DNA from: Acidobacteriota bacterium
GTDB taxonomy: Bacteria > Acidobacteriota > Terriglobia > Bryobacterales > Bryobacteraceae
Assembly: GCA_016213775.1 (NCBI GenBank)
Contig: JACQZR010000197.1
Location: 1 to 64,000, forward strand
Length of the DNA stretch: 64,000 bases
Direction: 5' to 3'
The translations under genes and the position numbers were made by a program. Below, piece by piece: positions 45,157 to 54,707 of the stretch; within the stretch, counting starts at the first letter, position 1; every line of letters begins with the position of its first letter. The notes under the pieces are model-generated. The model made no database searches, had not been told where the DNA came from, and saw nothing but the letters and a program-made list of their open reading frames with translations.

Positions 45157-47268
45157 ATGGAAATCCGACATTTTAGAAGCATTCATTTCCGAATTCTGAC
45201 GGCGTTGGTACTGTTGGTATTGGCAGGCACGCTCGTCAGCGCTCCCAAATCTCCGTTCACTCCGAAGGACAAAGCTTTTTATCTTTCGGAGAGGGACATT
45301 TCATACATCCGTCCAGGACTCGTGGTTAAGGTGCTCTCCGCATCCATCGCCGCGGACGGAACGGTGACGGCCCGCATACGCTTCGCGGACCCGAAAGACG
45401 TTCCCCTGGACAGGGCTGGGATCACTACTCCGGGCCCGATTGGGGCCTCGGTGCTCATTGCCTACATACCAAAGGGGGAGACCCAGTATGTGGCATACAC
45501 GACGAGAACGCAAACCAGCCCGATCACCGGCGTCAGCGCGGTTCAGGCCGGTACCGACAGCGGCGGCGTTTGGACTCAAGTGGCGGACGGCGAGTATACC
45601 TACCGCTTTGCGACAAAACTGCCGGCCAACTACGACAAGACGGTTACCCACACGGTGGGCGTATACGCCAACCGGAACCTGACCGAGTTCGATCTTGGCA
45701 TCGCCTTGGATGACACGGCATATCATTTCGTTCCCGATGGGTCGTCCCAACCGGCTCCCCGGGATGTAGTGAAGACCGCGACTTGCCAGAAGTGCCACGT
45801 GGATTATTTTGCATTCCACGGAACAGGGGGCCGCAGCAGCATGGAAACCTGCGTTCTCTGCCACACTCCGCAAACCGTCGACCCGGACACGGGTAATACA
45901 CTCGACATGGTCACCATGACCCATAAGATTCATATGGGCGCGGATTTGCCGAGTGTGCTCGCCGGCGGCCAGTACATGATCATCGGAAACCGGCAAGCCG
46001 AGCATGATTATTCCGAAGTCGGCTTCCCTACTGACCAGCGCAATTGCACCGTTTGCCACGAAGAGGGCAAGGGCGCTAAACAGGAGAAGAACTTCCTGTC
46101 GCGGCCGACCCGCGCCGGCTGCGGCTCCTGCCACGACAACGTGGACTTTGCCGCTGGAACCGGCCACCTGCCGATGAACGACGACAAGAACTGCGCCACC
46201 TGCCATCCGGCGGATTCCGGTAAGGAATACGATTTGTCGATTGCCGGCGCGCATACGGTGCCGTTCAAGTCGAAACAGTTGACCGGCATTGACTGGAAGA
46301 TCCTCGACGTTAGCGATGCCGCTCCAGGCAAGAAGCCGGTGCTTCAGTTCAGCATTGCCGATAAGACCGGGAAGCCGCTTACACCAAAGGACTTCGGCCG
46401 GCTGACCGCGGTGCTGGCCGGGCCAACATCGGACTACACGATGAAGTTCGGAACGGCAACCACGAGCGGCTATGTCTCCGAAGACATGTTGGTGAATGCC
46501 ACTGGCAGCAACGGCACCTACACCTACACGTTTACCAACGCCATTCCCGCAAACGCCAAGGGCAGCTTCTCCATCAGCCTGGAAGGGCGGCGGGTGGAGA
46601 TCATCAAAGGGCCCGGAAACAAGGATCTGAGCGTGCAATACGGTACCAAAAATGCCGTGTCGTATTTCACGGTTGACGGAACCCCCGTGGTGCCGCGCCG
46701 GACCGTGGTGACCATCGAGAAATGCCAATCCTGCCACGACAGTATAAGGCTGCACGGCGAAAACCGTGTGGACGCGATTGAACACTGCGTGGTGTGCCAC
46801 AACCCGGTGGAAACCGACGTATCGCGCAGGCCGGCAGCGGAAGCGCCTTCCCAGAGCGTCGATTTCCGGCAAATGATCCACAATATTCACGGAGGCCACG
46901 AGATCCAGTCGAACTTCGGCACCGAGAATTATGTGATCTACGGCTACGGCGGCTCGCTGAATAACTTCAGCCACATCAGGTATCCGGGGCGGTTGTCGAA
47001 TTGCGATTCCTGCCACGTGAACAACTCACATATGCCCCTAACCACAGCCGAGACGAGGGCAAACGTGTCCAATCCGCGCGGCTGGAGGACTAATGCCGGT
47101 CCTACGGCGGCGGCCTGTTTGTCGTGCCATAAGAGTGTCGCGGCCGCCTCACATACCATGGCCAACACAAGCAGCCTCGGCGAGAGTTGTGGCGCTTGCC
47201 ACGGTTCGAACGGCGACTTCTCCGTGCAGAAGGTGCATGCCACGCCTTCCACGCCGGTGGTTCGCTAA
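45157..47268 (+). CDS. OmcA/MtrC-family decaheme c-type cytochrome
   Basis: A 703-residue exported multiheme cytochrome with exactly ten CXXCH motifs: CQKCH (210), CVLCH, CTVCH, CGSCH, CATCH (about 347) in one group, then CQSCH (523), CVVCH, CDSCH, CLSCH, CGACH (678) in another. Each pentaheme group is preceded by a beta-rich domain, as in the four-domain MtrC/OmcA layout. These proteins carry electrons to extracellular acceptors such as metal oxides. The signal peptide (LVLLVLAGTLVSA) has no lipobox Cys, unlike the Shewanella lipoproteins. No MtrA- or MtrB-like gene is present in the window, so how it reaches the cell surface is unclear. Confidence 0.93.
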   Translation: MEIRHFRSIHFRILTALVLLVLAGTLVSAPKSPFTPKDKAFYLSERDISYIRPGLVVKVLSASIAADGTVTARIRFADPKDVPLDRAGITTPGPIGASVLIAYIPKGETQYVAYTTRTQTSPITGVSAVQAGTDSGGVWTQVADGEYTYRFATKLPANYDKTVTHTVGVYANRNLTEFDLGIALDDTAYHFVPDGSSQPAPRDVVKTATCQKCHVDYFAFHGTGGRSSMETCVLCHTPQTVDPDTGNTLDMVTMTHKIHMGADLPSVLAGGQYMIIGNRQAEHDYSEVGFPTDQRNCTVCHEEGKGAKQEKNFLSRPTRAGCGSCHDNVDFAAGTGHLPMNDDKNCATCHPADSGKEYDLSIAGAHTVPFKSKQLTGIDWKILDVSDAAPGKKPVLQFSIADKTGKPLTPKDFGRLTAVLAGPTSDYTMKFGTATTSGYVSEDMLVNATGSNGTYTYTFTNAIPANAKGSFSISLEGRRVEIIKGPGNKDLSVQYGTKNAVSYFTVDGTPVVPRRTVVTIEKCQSCHDSIRLHGENRVDAIEHCVVCHNPVETDVSRRPAAEAPSQSVDFRQMIHNIHGGHEIQSNFGTENYVIYGYGGSLNNFSHIRYPGRLSNCDSCHVNNSHMPLTTAETRANVSNPRGWRTNAGPTAAACLSCHKSVAAASHTMANTSSLGESCGACHGSNGDFSVQKVHATPSTPVVR

Positions 47269-47292
47269 TATTCAACAGCACCAAATAGCATT

Positions 47293-47321
47293 GGGCCCGC
47301 GGGAGATGATCCGGCGGGCCC
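47293..47321. terminator. Hairpin between convergent genes, probable bidirectional terminator
   Basis: Perfect 8-bp stem GGGCCCGC/GCGGGCCC with a 13-nt loop, followed by GTTTGCGTT. It lies between the 3' ends of the decaheme gene and the convergent TPR gene. The U-tract is weak. Confidence 0.65.
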
Positions 47322-47340
47322 GTTTGCGTTACGCATCGAC

Positions 47341-49554
47341 TTAAAAAACTCCGTTCGAGGACGCCGACCCGGTCTCCACCGACTTATTCATCCGCTCCAG
47401 TTGTTTCACAAGAAAATCCATCTTACTGAACGGTTCTCCCCCGGTGCGCGCCCAATGTACCCGCCCTTTCCTGTCGATCAGAATCGTGGAGTGCAGTTCC
47501 ATCTCCTCGAAGTCGTCATACGATTTGTACCGGCGCGCATTGACGAAGTCGGAATCCGACAGAATCCGCACGTTCGGAAGATTGATCGACTTCAAGTTCC
47601 TGGCATTGTCCTCCGGCTTGTTCCCGCTCACCGCCAGAACCACCGTGTCCAGCCGCTCCCATTCCGATTTCTTCGCTTGAATATCCTTCAGTTGCTTCAT
47701 GCAGTGCAGGCATTCGCGGCCCAGGTAAAACACCAGGATCACGTTCTTGCCTGCAAACTCCGATAGCGTCACTGGCTTGTTCTCACTGTCCACCGCGTCC
47801 AGCGACGGAGCCGGAAAAGGCTCCCACACGTTCGGTCCGTAACTGTCGAGTGCGGAGCTGTCATAGATGCGCTGTTTCCCCGGTGATTGGTCCTTGGGCT
47901 GGACTTTGATGCCGGTTGCCAGGGCGCGCTCCAGCAGTTTGATGCCGCTATCAGCGCTCGACGCCGTAAACAGCAACCGCGCCAGATACGACTCTGCTTC
48001 CTTCTTGTTACCGAGGGCGTGGTGCGATTCCACCAGACCGCTGAGCGCGAAGATGTCGTTGCGCGTCAGTTCCAGCCCTTTGCCGAAGGCTTTCGCCGCA
48101 AGTTCCGGGCTCTTCGCTTCGAGATAGGCGCGGCCGAGTGCGTTAAACAGAACCTCCGGATAGCGCGGCGGATCATTATCGCCCTTCTGCGTTTCGAACT
48201 GCTTTTCCGCCGCTTGCGCCAGCAGGGAAAGGCCTGCGAGCGTCTCGCCGCGCTTCAGCGCGATCCGGCCTTTCAATTCCAGGGTCTGGATGTTAAAAAC
48301 ATTCTCCAGAGCTTTGTTCTTTTCGATCTCCTTCTTCAGATCCTGGTGCGTGGCGAAGGCGGCCTCCGCTTTGTCGTTGTTGCCCAGCCCAAGATGCGCC
48401 CGCGTTTCCGCATACTTCTTGTTGAGCTTGTCGGAGAGGATCTCGCGCCACGGAATGGTTCGCGAGTCCAGCAGTTCGCTCCAGCGCTCGTATTTCACAC
48501 AGGCGCGCAGCATCGCGGTAATGCCCTGCGAATGCGAACTGTACGGGATGTCGGAGTTGTGATCGGGATCGAGCGGCGCATCTATCAACTGGCGCGCTCC
48601 AAACATCGCCGCCTCGGGCTTCCCAAGCTGCTCCTGAATGTAGCTCAGATAATGCCTGTTGTGGCCGTAATTCCAATGGTTGAACGGGAAAGTGAGACGC
48701 TCCCGCATGACACGCTTTTCCGCCCGGGTGGCGGAGTCCATGCTGATGGCCGCTTCGTGCCACATACCCGCGGTGGAGTAGACGTGGCCCGGCATGTGCA
48801 AAGCGTGGCCGGCATTGGGGGCGATTTCGCCGTAACGCCTGCAGCTCGCCAGCGCCTGCTCCGGTTCATGGTAGTTCCAGTTGTGAATGCGATAGTGATG
48901 CGCGCCGGGATGGTCCGGCTGTTTGGCAAGGATTTCGCGAACCATCAGTTCGGTGCCATAACGCGAATCGCCCATCGTGCTGAGCGCGAGCAGCGCCTTG
49001 GCCTCCATGTCGTCGGGGTACTTCACGGTCAGCGTTTCCAGCACCTTCCTGTATTCGCGTTCGCGCCGCTGATAATCATCTCCGCGGTCGCGCAATGCAT
49101 CGTGCGACACCAACGCCGCCAACGCCTCGATATAAAGCCGCTCCCGCCCGGTCACCGTGTGCTTGCGCTTCACGGCCTCGCGCGTGAACTCCTGTGAGCG
49201 CTTGTCCGATGTCGCCTTCGCAAGGCCCCAATAGACCATTGCATTCTCCGGCTCCAGCTTCAGACACCAGCGGAATGCGCGCTCTGCTTCGTAATCCCAA
49301 AAAGAGTGCAACAGCGTGACGCCCTGGTCAAACCACTTCTGGACCTCCGGATTCTTCGTGCTGATGGGAAAGTGCACTTTGCCGATGCCCTGCATTTCCC
49401 AAGGCTTCTGCCGCGGCCCAAGATCAAAAGGCTCGCCGAGGTGCGAATGTCCCATTTTGTATTGGTCCAGTTTGGCCTTCATGGAAACGGCAGGCGCCGC
49501 GTCCTGCGCGAAGCCGCACAGAACACCCAGCAGCGCAACAACGATAGTGTGCAT
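47341..49554 (-). CDS. Secreted TPR protein with C-terminal thioredoxin-fold (redoxin) domain
   Basis: A 737-residue exported protein. After the signal peptide (IVVALLGVLCGFAQD) comes a long TPR-type region (FDQGVTLLHSFWDYEAERAFRWC, HALHMPGHVYSTAGMWHEAA and others), then from about 600 a peroxiredoxin/AhpC-TSA-like domain (VTLSEFAGKNVILVFYLGR) with redox motif ECLHCMKQL (CxxC) and HSTILIDRKGRVHW. It may act as a periplasmic thiol oxidoreductase or cytochrome-maturation-like factor next to the decaheme gene, but that is inference. ATG 49554 with AGAGG upstream and the signal peptide set the start, not the longer frame to 49602. Confidence 0.82.
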   Translation of the reverse strand: MHTIVVALLGVLCGFAQDAAPAVSMKAKLDQYKMGHSHLGEPFDLGPRQKPWEMQGIGKVHFPISTKNPEVQKWFDQGVTLLHSFWDYEAERAFRWCLKLEPENAMVYWGLAKATSDKRSQEFTREAVKRKHTVTGRERLYIEALAALVSHDALRDRGDDYQRREREYRKVLETLTVKYPDDMEAKALLALSTMGDSRYGTELMVREILAKQPDHPGAHHYRIHNWNYHEPEQALASCRRYGEIAPNAGHALHMPGHVYSTAGMWHEAAISMDSATRAEKRVMRERLTFPFNHWNYGHNRHYLSYIQEQLGKPEAAMFGARQLIDAPLDPDHNSDIPYSSHSQGITAMLRACVKYERWSELLDSRTIPWREILSDKLNKKYAETRAHLGLGNNDKAEAAFATHQDLKKEIEKNKALENVFNIQTLELKGRIALKRGETLAGLSLLAQAAEKQFETQKGDNDPPRYPEVLFNALGRAYLEAKSPELAAKAFGKGLELTRNDIFALSGLVESHHALGNKKEAESYLARLLFTASSADSGIKLLERALATGIKVQPKDQSPGKQRIYDSSALDSYGPNVWEPFPAPSLDAVDSENKPVTLSEFAGKNVILVFYLGRECLHCMKQLKDIQAKKSEWERLDTVVLAVSGNKPEDNARNLKSINLPNVRILSDSDFVNARRYKSYDDFEEMELHSTILIDRKGRVHWARTGGEPFSKMDFLVKQLERMNKSVETGSASSNGVF

Positions 49555-49633
49555 CAGTATCCTCTTACTGCGATTGTCTCTCAACTCAAAGCCGGCAACC
49601 ATTCGTTCCGCCGACGCGTCACAATAGCTGGAT

Positions 49634-50674
49634 ATGAATCCGCGCCTCCTATTGGCCGTGTGTTTCGCGGGTGCTCTCTGGGCTCAAGCTCCCGTAAAAC
49701 CGGAACCGGGTAAGAACTGCATCCCCGATGCAGAGGCGGAGCCCCCGAAACTCCGTCGCGGCAAGCCCGGGGACCGCGCCGCCGAAAAGCCTTCGTTGCC
49801 GATCTGCGAAACGCTGGCCATCCCCATTGGCGCGGGACGCGAGGAAGCGCCCGGTACCGGCGGTCCCGGCGGCGAGGCCCGCACCCAGCGCCGCATCGAA
49901 GACGCCTTCGACAAACTCCCGCTCATCGAGAAGATGAAGCGCAAGAGCATGGACTACAACGACAAGCTGCCGAACTTCATCTGCCAGCAGTTGATCCGCC
50001 GCAACTACGCCGAAACCAAACGCAGCGACTGGCGTCTGCAGGACACCATCATGGTCAGCGTCACGTACGTGGACGGACGCGAAAGCTACAAGGACGCCAC
50101 TCGCAACATGAAGAAGGTGGATTGGAAATCCCTCAAGGACAGCGGCACGTTCTCCGAAGGCGAGTTCGGAACGATGATGTTCGACGTGCTCCACCCGTCC
50201 ACAAATGCGGCATTCACCTTGCGCGGGCGCGACACCATCGGCGGCACATCCACCGAGGTCTACAACTTTGTCGTCGAGCAGCCCAACTCGCATTGGACTC
50301 TCTCGTTCGACAAGCAGAGCATCAAACCAAAGTACAAAGGCGCCATTTGGATCGATCCGAAAGAGCTTATGGTGCGGCGCATCGAGATGGAGAGCGTTTC
50401 CCTTCCCCCCTCCTATCCGGTGAGCGCCGTGGAACAGGTGCTCGAATACGGCCCGGTACGCATTGGCGACAAGACGTTCACCGTGCCCACCACCTCGCAG
50501 AACCTCGCCTGCTTCCGCTTCCAGCCCGGCTGCGTGATGAACGAAATGGAGTTTCGCAACTACAAGAAGTTCTCCGCCGAAGTCACCATCTCAGCCTCCG
50601 AAAGCACTGTGTCGTTTGACAGCGATCCGAAGCCCGCATCACCTCCGGACAAGCCCCCGTCCAAGAAACAATAA
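49634..50674 (+). CDS. Secreted protein of unknown function
   Basis: A 346-residue exported protein with signal peptide MNPRLLLAVCFAGALWAQ. After a Pro/Glu-rich linker, residues about 90-320 look folded and beta-rich (FVVEQPNSHWTLSFD, GAIWIDPKELMVRRIEMESV), reminiscent of LolA/LolB-like or outer-membrane-lipoprotein-sorting folds, though no family is certain. The tail is Pro/Lys-rich. It lies 15 nt upstream of the AsmA gene, so a shared envelope role is possible. Confidence 0.72.
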   Translation: MNPRLLLAVCFAGALWAQAPVKPEPGKNCIPDAEAEPPKLRRGKPGDRAAEKPSLPICETLAIPIGAGREEAPGTGGPGGEARTQRRIEDAFDKLPLIEKMKRKSMDYNDKLPNFICQQLIRRNYAETKRSDWRLQDTIMVSVTYVDGRESYKDATRNMKKVDWKSLKDSGTFSEGEFGTMMFDVLHPSTNAAFTLRGRDTIGGTSTEVYNFVVEQPNSHWTLSFDKQSIKPKYKGAIWIDPKELMVRRIEMESVSLPPSYPVSAVEQVLEYGPVRIGDKTFTVPTTSQNLACFRFQPGCVMNEMEFRNYKKFSAEVTISASESTVSFDSDPKPASPPDKPPSKKQ

Positions 50675-50689
50675 CGCTACCCTAAACCA

Positions 50690-53131
50690 ATGGGAAAGAT
50701 TCTGAAGATCGGCGCCGGTGCGCTCGGCGTCATCCTGGTGGCGGTGGCTGCACTGTTGCTCTTTGTCGATGTCAATCAATTCCGCCCACAGATTCAAGGA
50801 CAGTTGGAGCAGACGCTCGGACGAAAAGTCTCGCTCGGCGAATTGAAGTTGAAGCTCCTGCCGTTGGCTATCCGCGTAACCGACCTCGCCATTGGAGACG
50901 ACCCCGGCTTTTCCAGCGGCCACTTTGTCAAAGCCAGGGAAATCGACGTCCAGGTCGGGTTGTTGCCGCTGCTGAAGAAGGAGGTCCGGGTGGACACGTT
51001 GCTTCTGCGCGAGCCTACCGTGGAGCTGATTCGCAAGAACGGCGTCTGGAACTTCTCGACACTGGGCGCCCAATCCACCCCGCAAAGTGCATCACAATCC
51101 GGCGGAGCCGGCGGGGAGTTGGAGTTGCGCGAGTTGCGGCTGATCGACGGCGTTGTGGCGGTCACCGACAAGGCCCGCGCGGTTTACGAAGACATCGACA
51201 TGACAGTGAAGGATCTCAGCGTTGGTAAGCCCTTCACCGCGGAAGTGACGATGAAGTTCCCACAGGACATCCGGCTGGTGGCATCCCTCGCGGCCAAGTA
51301 TGACAAGCCTTCGCGGACGATCGACATCTCATCATTGGGCGTGAAGCTGGGGACGTTTCAGGCCACAGGAGCAGGCAAGATTGTCACCGCCACAACGCCC
51401 GCTCAGTTGGACCTCGACGTGAATGTCCCGGGCGCGGCAATCGCGGAGCTGACTCGCCTGGCCGCTGCCGCCGATGCCGGCTTCAAACCTGACATGAAGG
51501 TCGACGGGACGGTGCAGGCGAAGATGCACGTATCGGGCGCGGCCGACAAACCGCAGCTCACCGGAAACATCGAAGCCACCAAGGTGGAAGTGAACAGGCA
51601 AGGTTGGAAGCAGCCCGTGCGGACCCCCGCCATCCACGTGCAATTGACGCCTGCCTCTATCGTGACGAGTCCCTTCGAAGTGGAGTCCGGCGGCACGCGT
51701 TTGAAAGTGGCTGCGACAGTGAGTGATTACGCCACCGGCAAGCCAATGGTAAATGCGTCCGCCAGCACACAGGGGCGGATCGAGGAATTGCTGAATGTGG
51801 CTGCTGCGTACGGAGTGGGCTCGGTACACGATGTGCAAGGCACCGGCGATCTTGCACTTGACGTGAAGATTTTCGGCCCTTCGAGCGATCTCTCCTTTTC
51901 CGGTAACGGGTCGATTGACGATGCTTCCATTCACCTGGCGACGTTGAAGAAGCCTATCGCGGTGAAGAGCGCGAAGATCCGGTTCGAAGAAGACCGCGCG
52001 GTGCTCGAGAACCTGGTGGCATCGCTCGCCGGAAGCACGCTGCGAGGCACCATGAAGGTCCGCAACTTCGCTTCGCCGGAACTGGAGTTTCAGGCGGATG
52101 TCGATCAGCTCGACGTGGCCGCGCTCCAGGGGATCACGGTGACGGCTCCCGCTGCTGCGCCCGCGCCCGATACGAAGAAGAAGAAACGCACTGTGGCTGC
52201 GGCCCCTCAGACCAAACCGCTGGAGCGAATGAAGGGCAAGGGCGTGCTGTCTGTCGGCAAGGTCCAGCACGGCACCGTAACGCTAACCAAAGTGCGCTCG
52301 GATGTGACGTTGGACAAAGGCGTCCTTCGCATGGATCCGCTCACCGCCGAGTTGTTCGGCGGCGCGCAGAAGGGGCACATTCAGGTCGATCTGCGCCCGG
52401 AGATTCCCGCCTTCTCGCTCTCCACCAGGTTTGAAAAGGTGGATGCGAACCAGCTTCTGTCGTCCACATCGTCAGTGAAGAATTTCGTCTACGGGGTGCT
52501 GATGGCCGATGGCGATGTCCGGATGGCGCCGAAATCCGGTGAGGATTTCGCCAAAAGCCTCAATGGCAGCGTTGGTTTCAAGCTCAACAACGGCAAGCTG
52601 GCCGGAGTCAGCATTATTAATGAGCTTTCCAAGGTGGCAAAGTTTCTTGGATACTCCGAGCAGGCGCAGTTAGTAACTAACATTCTAAGCCTCAGCGGAA
52701 CAATGAAGTTCGACAACGGGGTGGGATCGACCAACGACCTGAAACTGGCATTCGACGGCGGTACACTCGGCGCGGCGGGAACCATCGGCCTCGTTGATCA
52801 GCAGTTGAAGCTGAAGGTCACCTCCATTCTCTCGCGCGAGGCCAGTGAGCGCTTTGGAGGCAACAGGATCGGTGGGTTCATGACCACCGCATTGGCCAAC
52901 AAAAACGGCGAGATCGTGATTCCCTGCCTCGTCAGCGGATCCACGGCAAAGCCCGTGTTCACACCGGACGCCGGGGAGTTTGCCAGGCTGAAAGTGCAGA
53001 ATATTATCCCCACCACAGGCAACGTCCTCGATGTAATCAAGGGCGGACAGCAGGAGGGGATCAAGGGCGTTGGCGGCGCGTTACTGGACATGTTTGGCGG
53101 CAAGAAAAAGGCTCCAGCTAAGAAGGAATAA
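50690..53131 (+). CDS. AsmA-family protein
   Basis: An 813-residue envelope protein. N-terminal membrane helix (residues 7-27, IGAGALGVILVAVAALLLFV), directly followed by the AsmA signature VNQFRPQIQGQLEQTLGRKVSLG. The body is the expected beta-rich groove, and the C-terminal AsmA_2-like part contains FKLNNGKLAGVSI and FDGGTLGAAGTIGLVD. AsmA-like proteins are thought to carry phospholipid between the inner and outer membranes. It ends in a Lys-rich tail. A TACCCT box stands 6 nt before ATG 50690 with no Shine-Dalgarno. Confidence 0.88.
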   Translation: MGKILKIGAGALGVILVAVAALLLFVDVNQFRPQIQGQLEQTLGRKVSLGELKLKLLPLAIRVTDLAIGDDPGFSSGHFVKAREIDVQVGLLPLLKKEVRVDTLLLREPTVELIRKNGVWNFSTLGAQSTPQSASQSGGAGGELELRELRLIDGVVAVTDKARAVYEDIDMTVKDLSVGKPFTAEVTMKFPQDIRLVASLAAKYDKPSRTIDISSLGVKLGTFQATGAGKIVTATTPAQLDLDVNVPGAAIAELTRLAAAADAGFKPDMKVDGTVQAKMHVSGAADKPQLTGNIEATKVEVNRQGWKQPVRTPAIHVQLTPASIVTSPFEVESGGTRLKVAATVSDYATGKPMVNASASTQGRIEELLNVAAAYGVGSVHDVQGTGDLALDVKIFGPSSDLSFSGNGSIDDASIHLATLKKPIAVKSAKIRFEEDRAVLENLVASLAGSTLRGTMKVRNFASPELEFQADVDQLDVAALQGITVTAPAAAPAPDTKKKKRTVAAAPQTKPLERMKGKGVLSVGKVQHGTVTLTKVRSDVTLDKGVLRMDPLTAELFGGAQKGHIQVDLRPEIPAFSLSTRFEKVDANQLLSSTSSVKNFVYGVLMADGDVRMAPKSGEDFAKSLNGSVGFKLNNGKLAGVSIINELSKVAKFLGYSEQAQLVTNILSLSGTMKFDNGVGSTNDLKLAFDGGTLGAAGTIGLVDQQLKLKVTSILSREASERFGGNRIGGFMTTALANKNGEIVIPCLVSGSTAKPVFTPDAGEFARLKVQNIIPTTGNVLDVIKGGQQEGIKGVGGALLDMFGGKKKAPAKKE

Positions 53132-53233
53132 CTAGCCAAAGGCATTCGCCCGGGCTTCATAGCTGGTGGCTTGATGAGTGGGGCCGACTCAAAGGCGGCC
53201 GAGCCATTTCCATGTTGTCCGGGCGTTTTTCTT

Positions 53234-53309
53234 TCTCACGGAGCGCACGGAGGCCACGGAGACGGATTGGCTTGAGTTTGGCTCCGTGATCTCCGTGTCC
53301 TCCGTGAGA
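53234..53309. repeat. Palindromic triple-heptamer repeat (CACGGAG units)
   Basis: Left arm 53234-53261 has three ACGGAG-containing units separated by 2-nt spacers; right arm 53282-53309 is its reverse complement except for the spacer dinucleotides, with a 20-nt loop. It lies between the convergent AsmA and YeiH genes. It has the form of a dispersed REP-like palindrome and could also act as a terminator. Confidence 0.8.
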
Positions 53310-53347
53310 GATATTCTTGTTGTTGCCTACAGTGGCTTACCAACCAG

Positions 53348-54628
53348 TTAAATATTTGGAACGGTGAAGAGAACGCCTCCGAAGATGAGCCAGGCGAGGA
53401 GGAGGGTCCAGACAACGTTGAAAGCCTGGGCGCCGAGAAAGCAGTAGAAGGGGCGGCCTTCCTCCAATTGAAGCAGATCAAGGAACCTGGTTTCGAGGCC
53501 GATCGAGACGAAGGCCATGGCGAACCACGCGTTGCGCAGGTTCGTGATAGCGGGCTTGACCGATTTGACGAAGGCAGGTTGGAGAACGAAAGAGAAGATG
53601 ATCGAGGCTCCGATGAAGCCGAGGACAAACTTGGGAAAGCGGTTCCAGATGACGCGGGCACTGACGGATTGTGTATCGGAAGACCTGGATTTCGTGCTCC
53701 ACCAGAGGGAGAGGAGGAAGGCGGCGATTCCGATCAGGACGTTCTGTGAGAATTTGACGATGGTGCCGACTTTGGTGGCGGTCTCGCTGATGAGCTCACC
53801 GGCGGCCACGACCGAGCCGGTGGTGTCGAGCGTACCGCCGAGCCATGCGCCCGCGACGACGTCGGGGATGGAGAAGTAGTGGATGAGCCAAGGCTGAACG
53901 ACGATCATTGGGACGGCAACGATCAGAACGATCGAGGTGACGTAGCTGAGTTTGCGGCGATCCCCTTCGATGGCGCCGCAGGCGGCAATGGCCGCGGAGA
54001 CACCGCAGATGGAGACGGCGGTGGAAAGCATGGCGGCGAACTCGTCGTCGAGGCGGAAGCGTTTGGCCAACCAGAAGCTGAAATACCAGACGACTAATAC
54101 AACGAGGACGGATTGCAGCATGCCGAGAGCGCCGGCCTGGAGGATTTCGCCAAAGACGATGGTGGCTCCCATGAGAATGAGACCGGTCTTGATGTAAAAC
54201 TCGGTACGCACGGCGGGAAGAAGCCAGGCGGGAGTTCCGACGGTATTGCTGACCAGGAGGCCGAGCAGAAGAGCGAAGATGACGAACTCGATGCCCCAGC
54301 CGCTGGCGACGGAATTACCGGCAAGCAGTTGCGCGGCGAGTGCAAGCAGGAAGACGGCAGGGAAGGCGAGCAAGAAAGAAGGAATGCGGTCACGCATGAG
54401 AGCCATGCCGGTGAAAGACAGGCCCCAGAGGCAGCGGGCGCGGCCGCCCCAGGATTGCAGGCGGGGCGGGGTGAGGGCCGAGCCGATTTGAGCGAGGGAG
54501 GACCATTTGAGGGACAGGGCAGGCGCGCGGTAGCCGATCCCGACGGCGATGAGGGTGAGGGTGCCGATCCAGACCACCACCCAGTCCTCGAGGCTCCACC
54601 ACGGACGTACGGGCGGTTGAGTAGACAT
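53348..54628 (-). CDS. YeiH/UPF0324-family putative sulfate exporter
   Basis: A 426-residue integral membrane protein with about ten helices. Family marks include GWGIEFVIFALLLGLLVSNT, FYIKTGLILMGATIVFGEI, STAVSICGVSAAIAACGAI, GAWLGGTLDTTGSVVAAGE and FAMAFVSIGLETR near the C-terminus. The family is annotated as putative sulfate exporter (PSE) but few members are tested. An N-terminal extra segment of about 60 residues with one helix is longer than in E. coli YeiH. No Shine-Dalgarno is evident at ATG 54628. Confidence 0.88.
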   Translation of the reverse strand: MSTQPPVRPWWSLEDWVVVWIGTLTLIAVGIGYRAPALSLKWSSLAQIGSALTPPRLQSWGGRARCLWGLSFTGMALMRDRIPSFLLAFPAVFLLALAAQLLAGNSVASGWGIEFVIFALLLGLLVSNTVGTPAWLLPAVRTEFYIKTGLILMGATIVFGEILQAGALGMLQSVLVVLVVWYFSFWLAKRFRLDDEFAAMLSTAVSICGVSAAIAACGAIEGDRRKLSYVTSIVLIVAVPMIVVQPWLIHYFSIPDVVAGAWLGGTLDTTGSVVAAGELISETATKVGTIVKFSQNVLIGIAAFLLSLWWSTKSRSSDTQSVSARVIWNRFPKFVLGFIGASIIFSFVLQPAFVKSVKPAITNLRNAWFAMAFVSIGLETRFLDLLQLEEGRPFYCFLGAQAFNVVWTLLLAWLIFGGVLFTVPNI

Positions 54629-54707
54629 GGGAAGCTTTTTTTGCAGAAGACTATTCTACGTGATTGGCGGGCGGGAGAGGTCAGACCGCGACTGGGAAAC
54701 AATGCCT

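Noticed and set aside
45301-47016. 571-codon minus-strand open frame
   Set aside because: Antisense to the decaheme cytochrome, whose ten heme motifs prove the plus strand.
47887-49197. 436-codon plus-strand open frame
   Set aside because: Antisense to the TPR-redoxin gene, which has signal peptide and CxxC motif on the minus strand.
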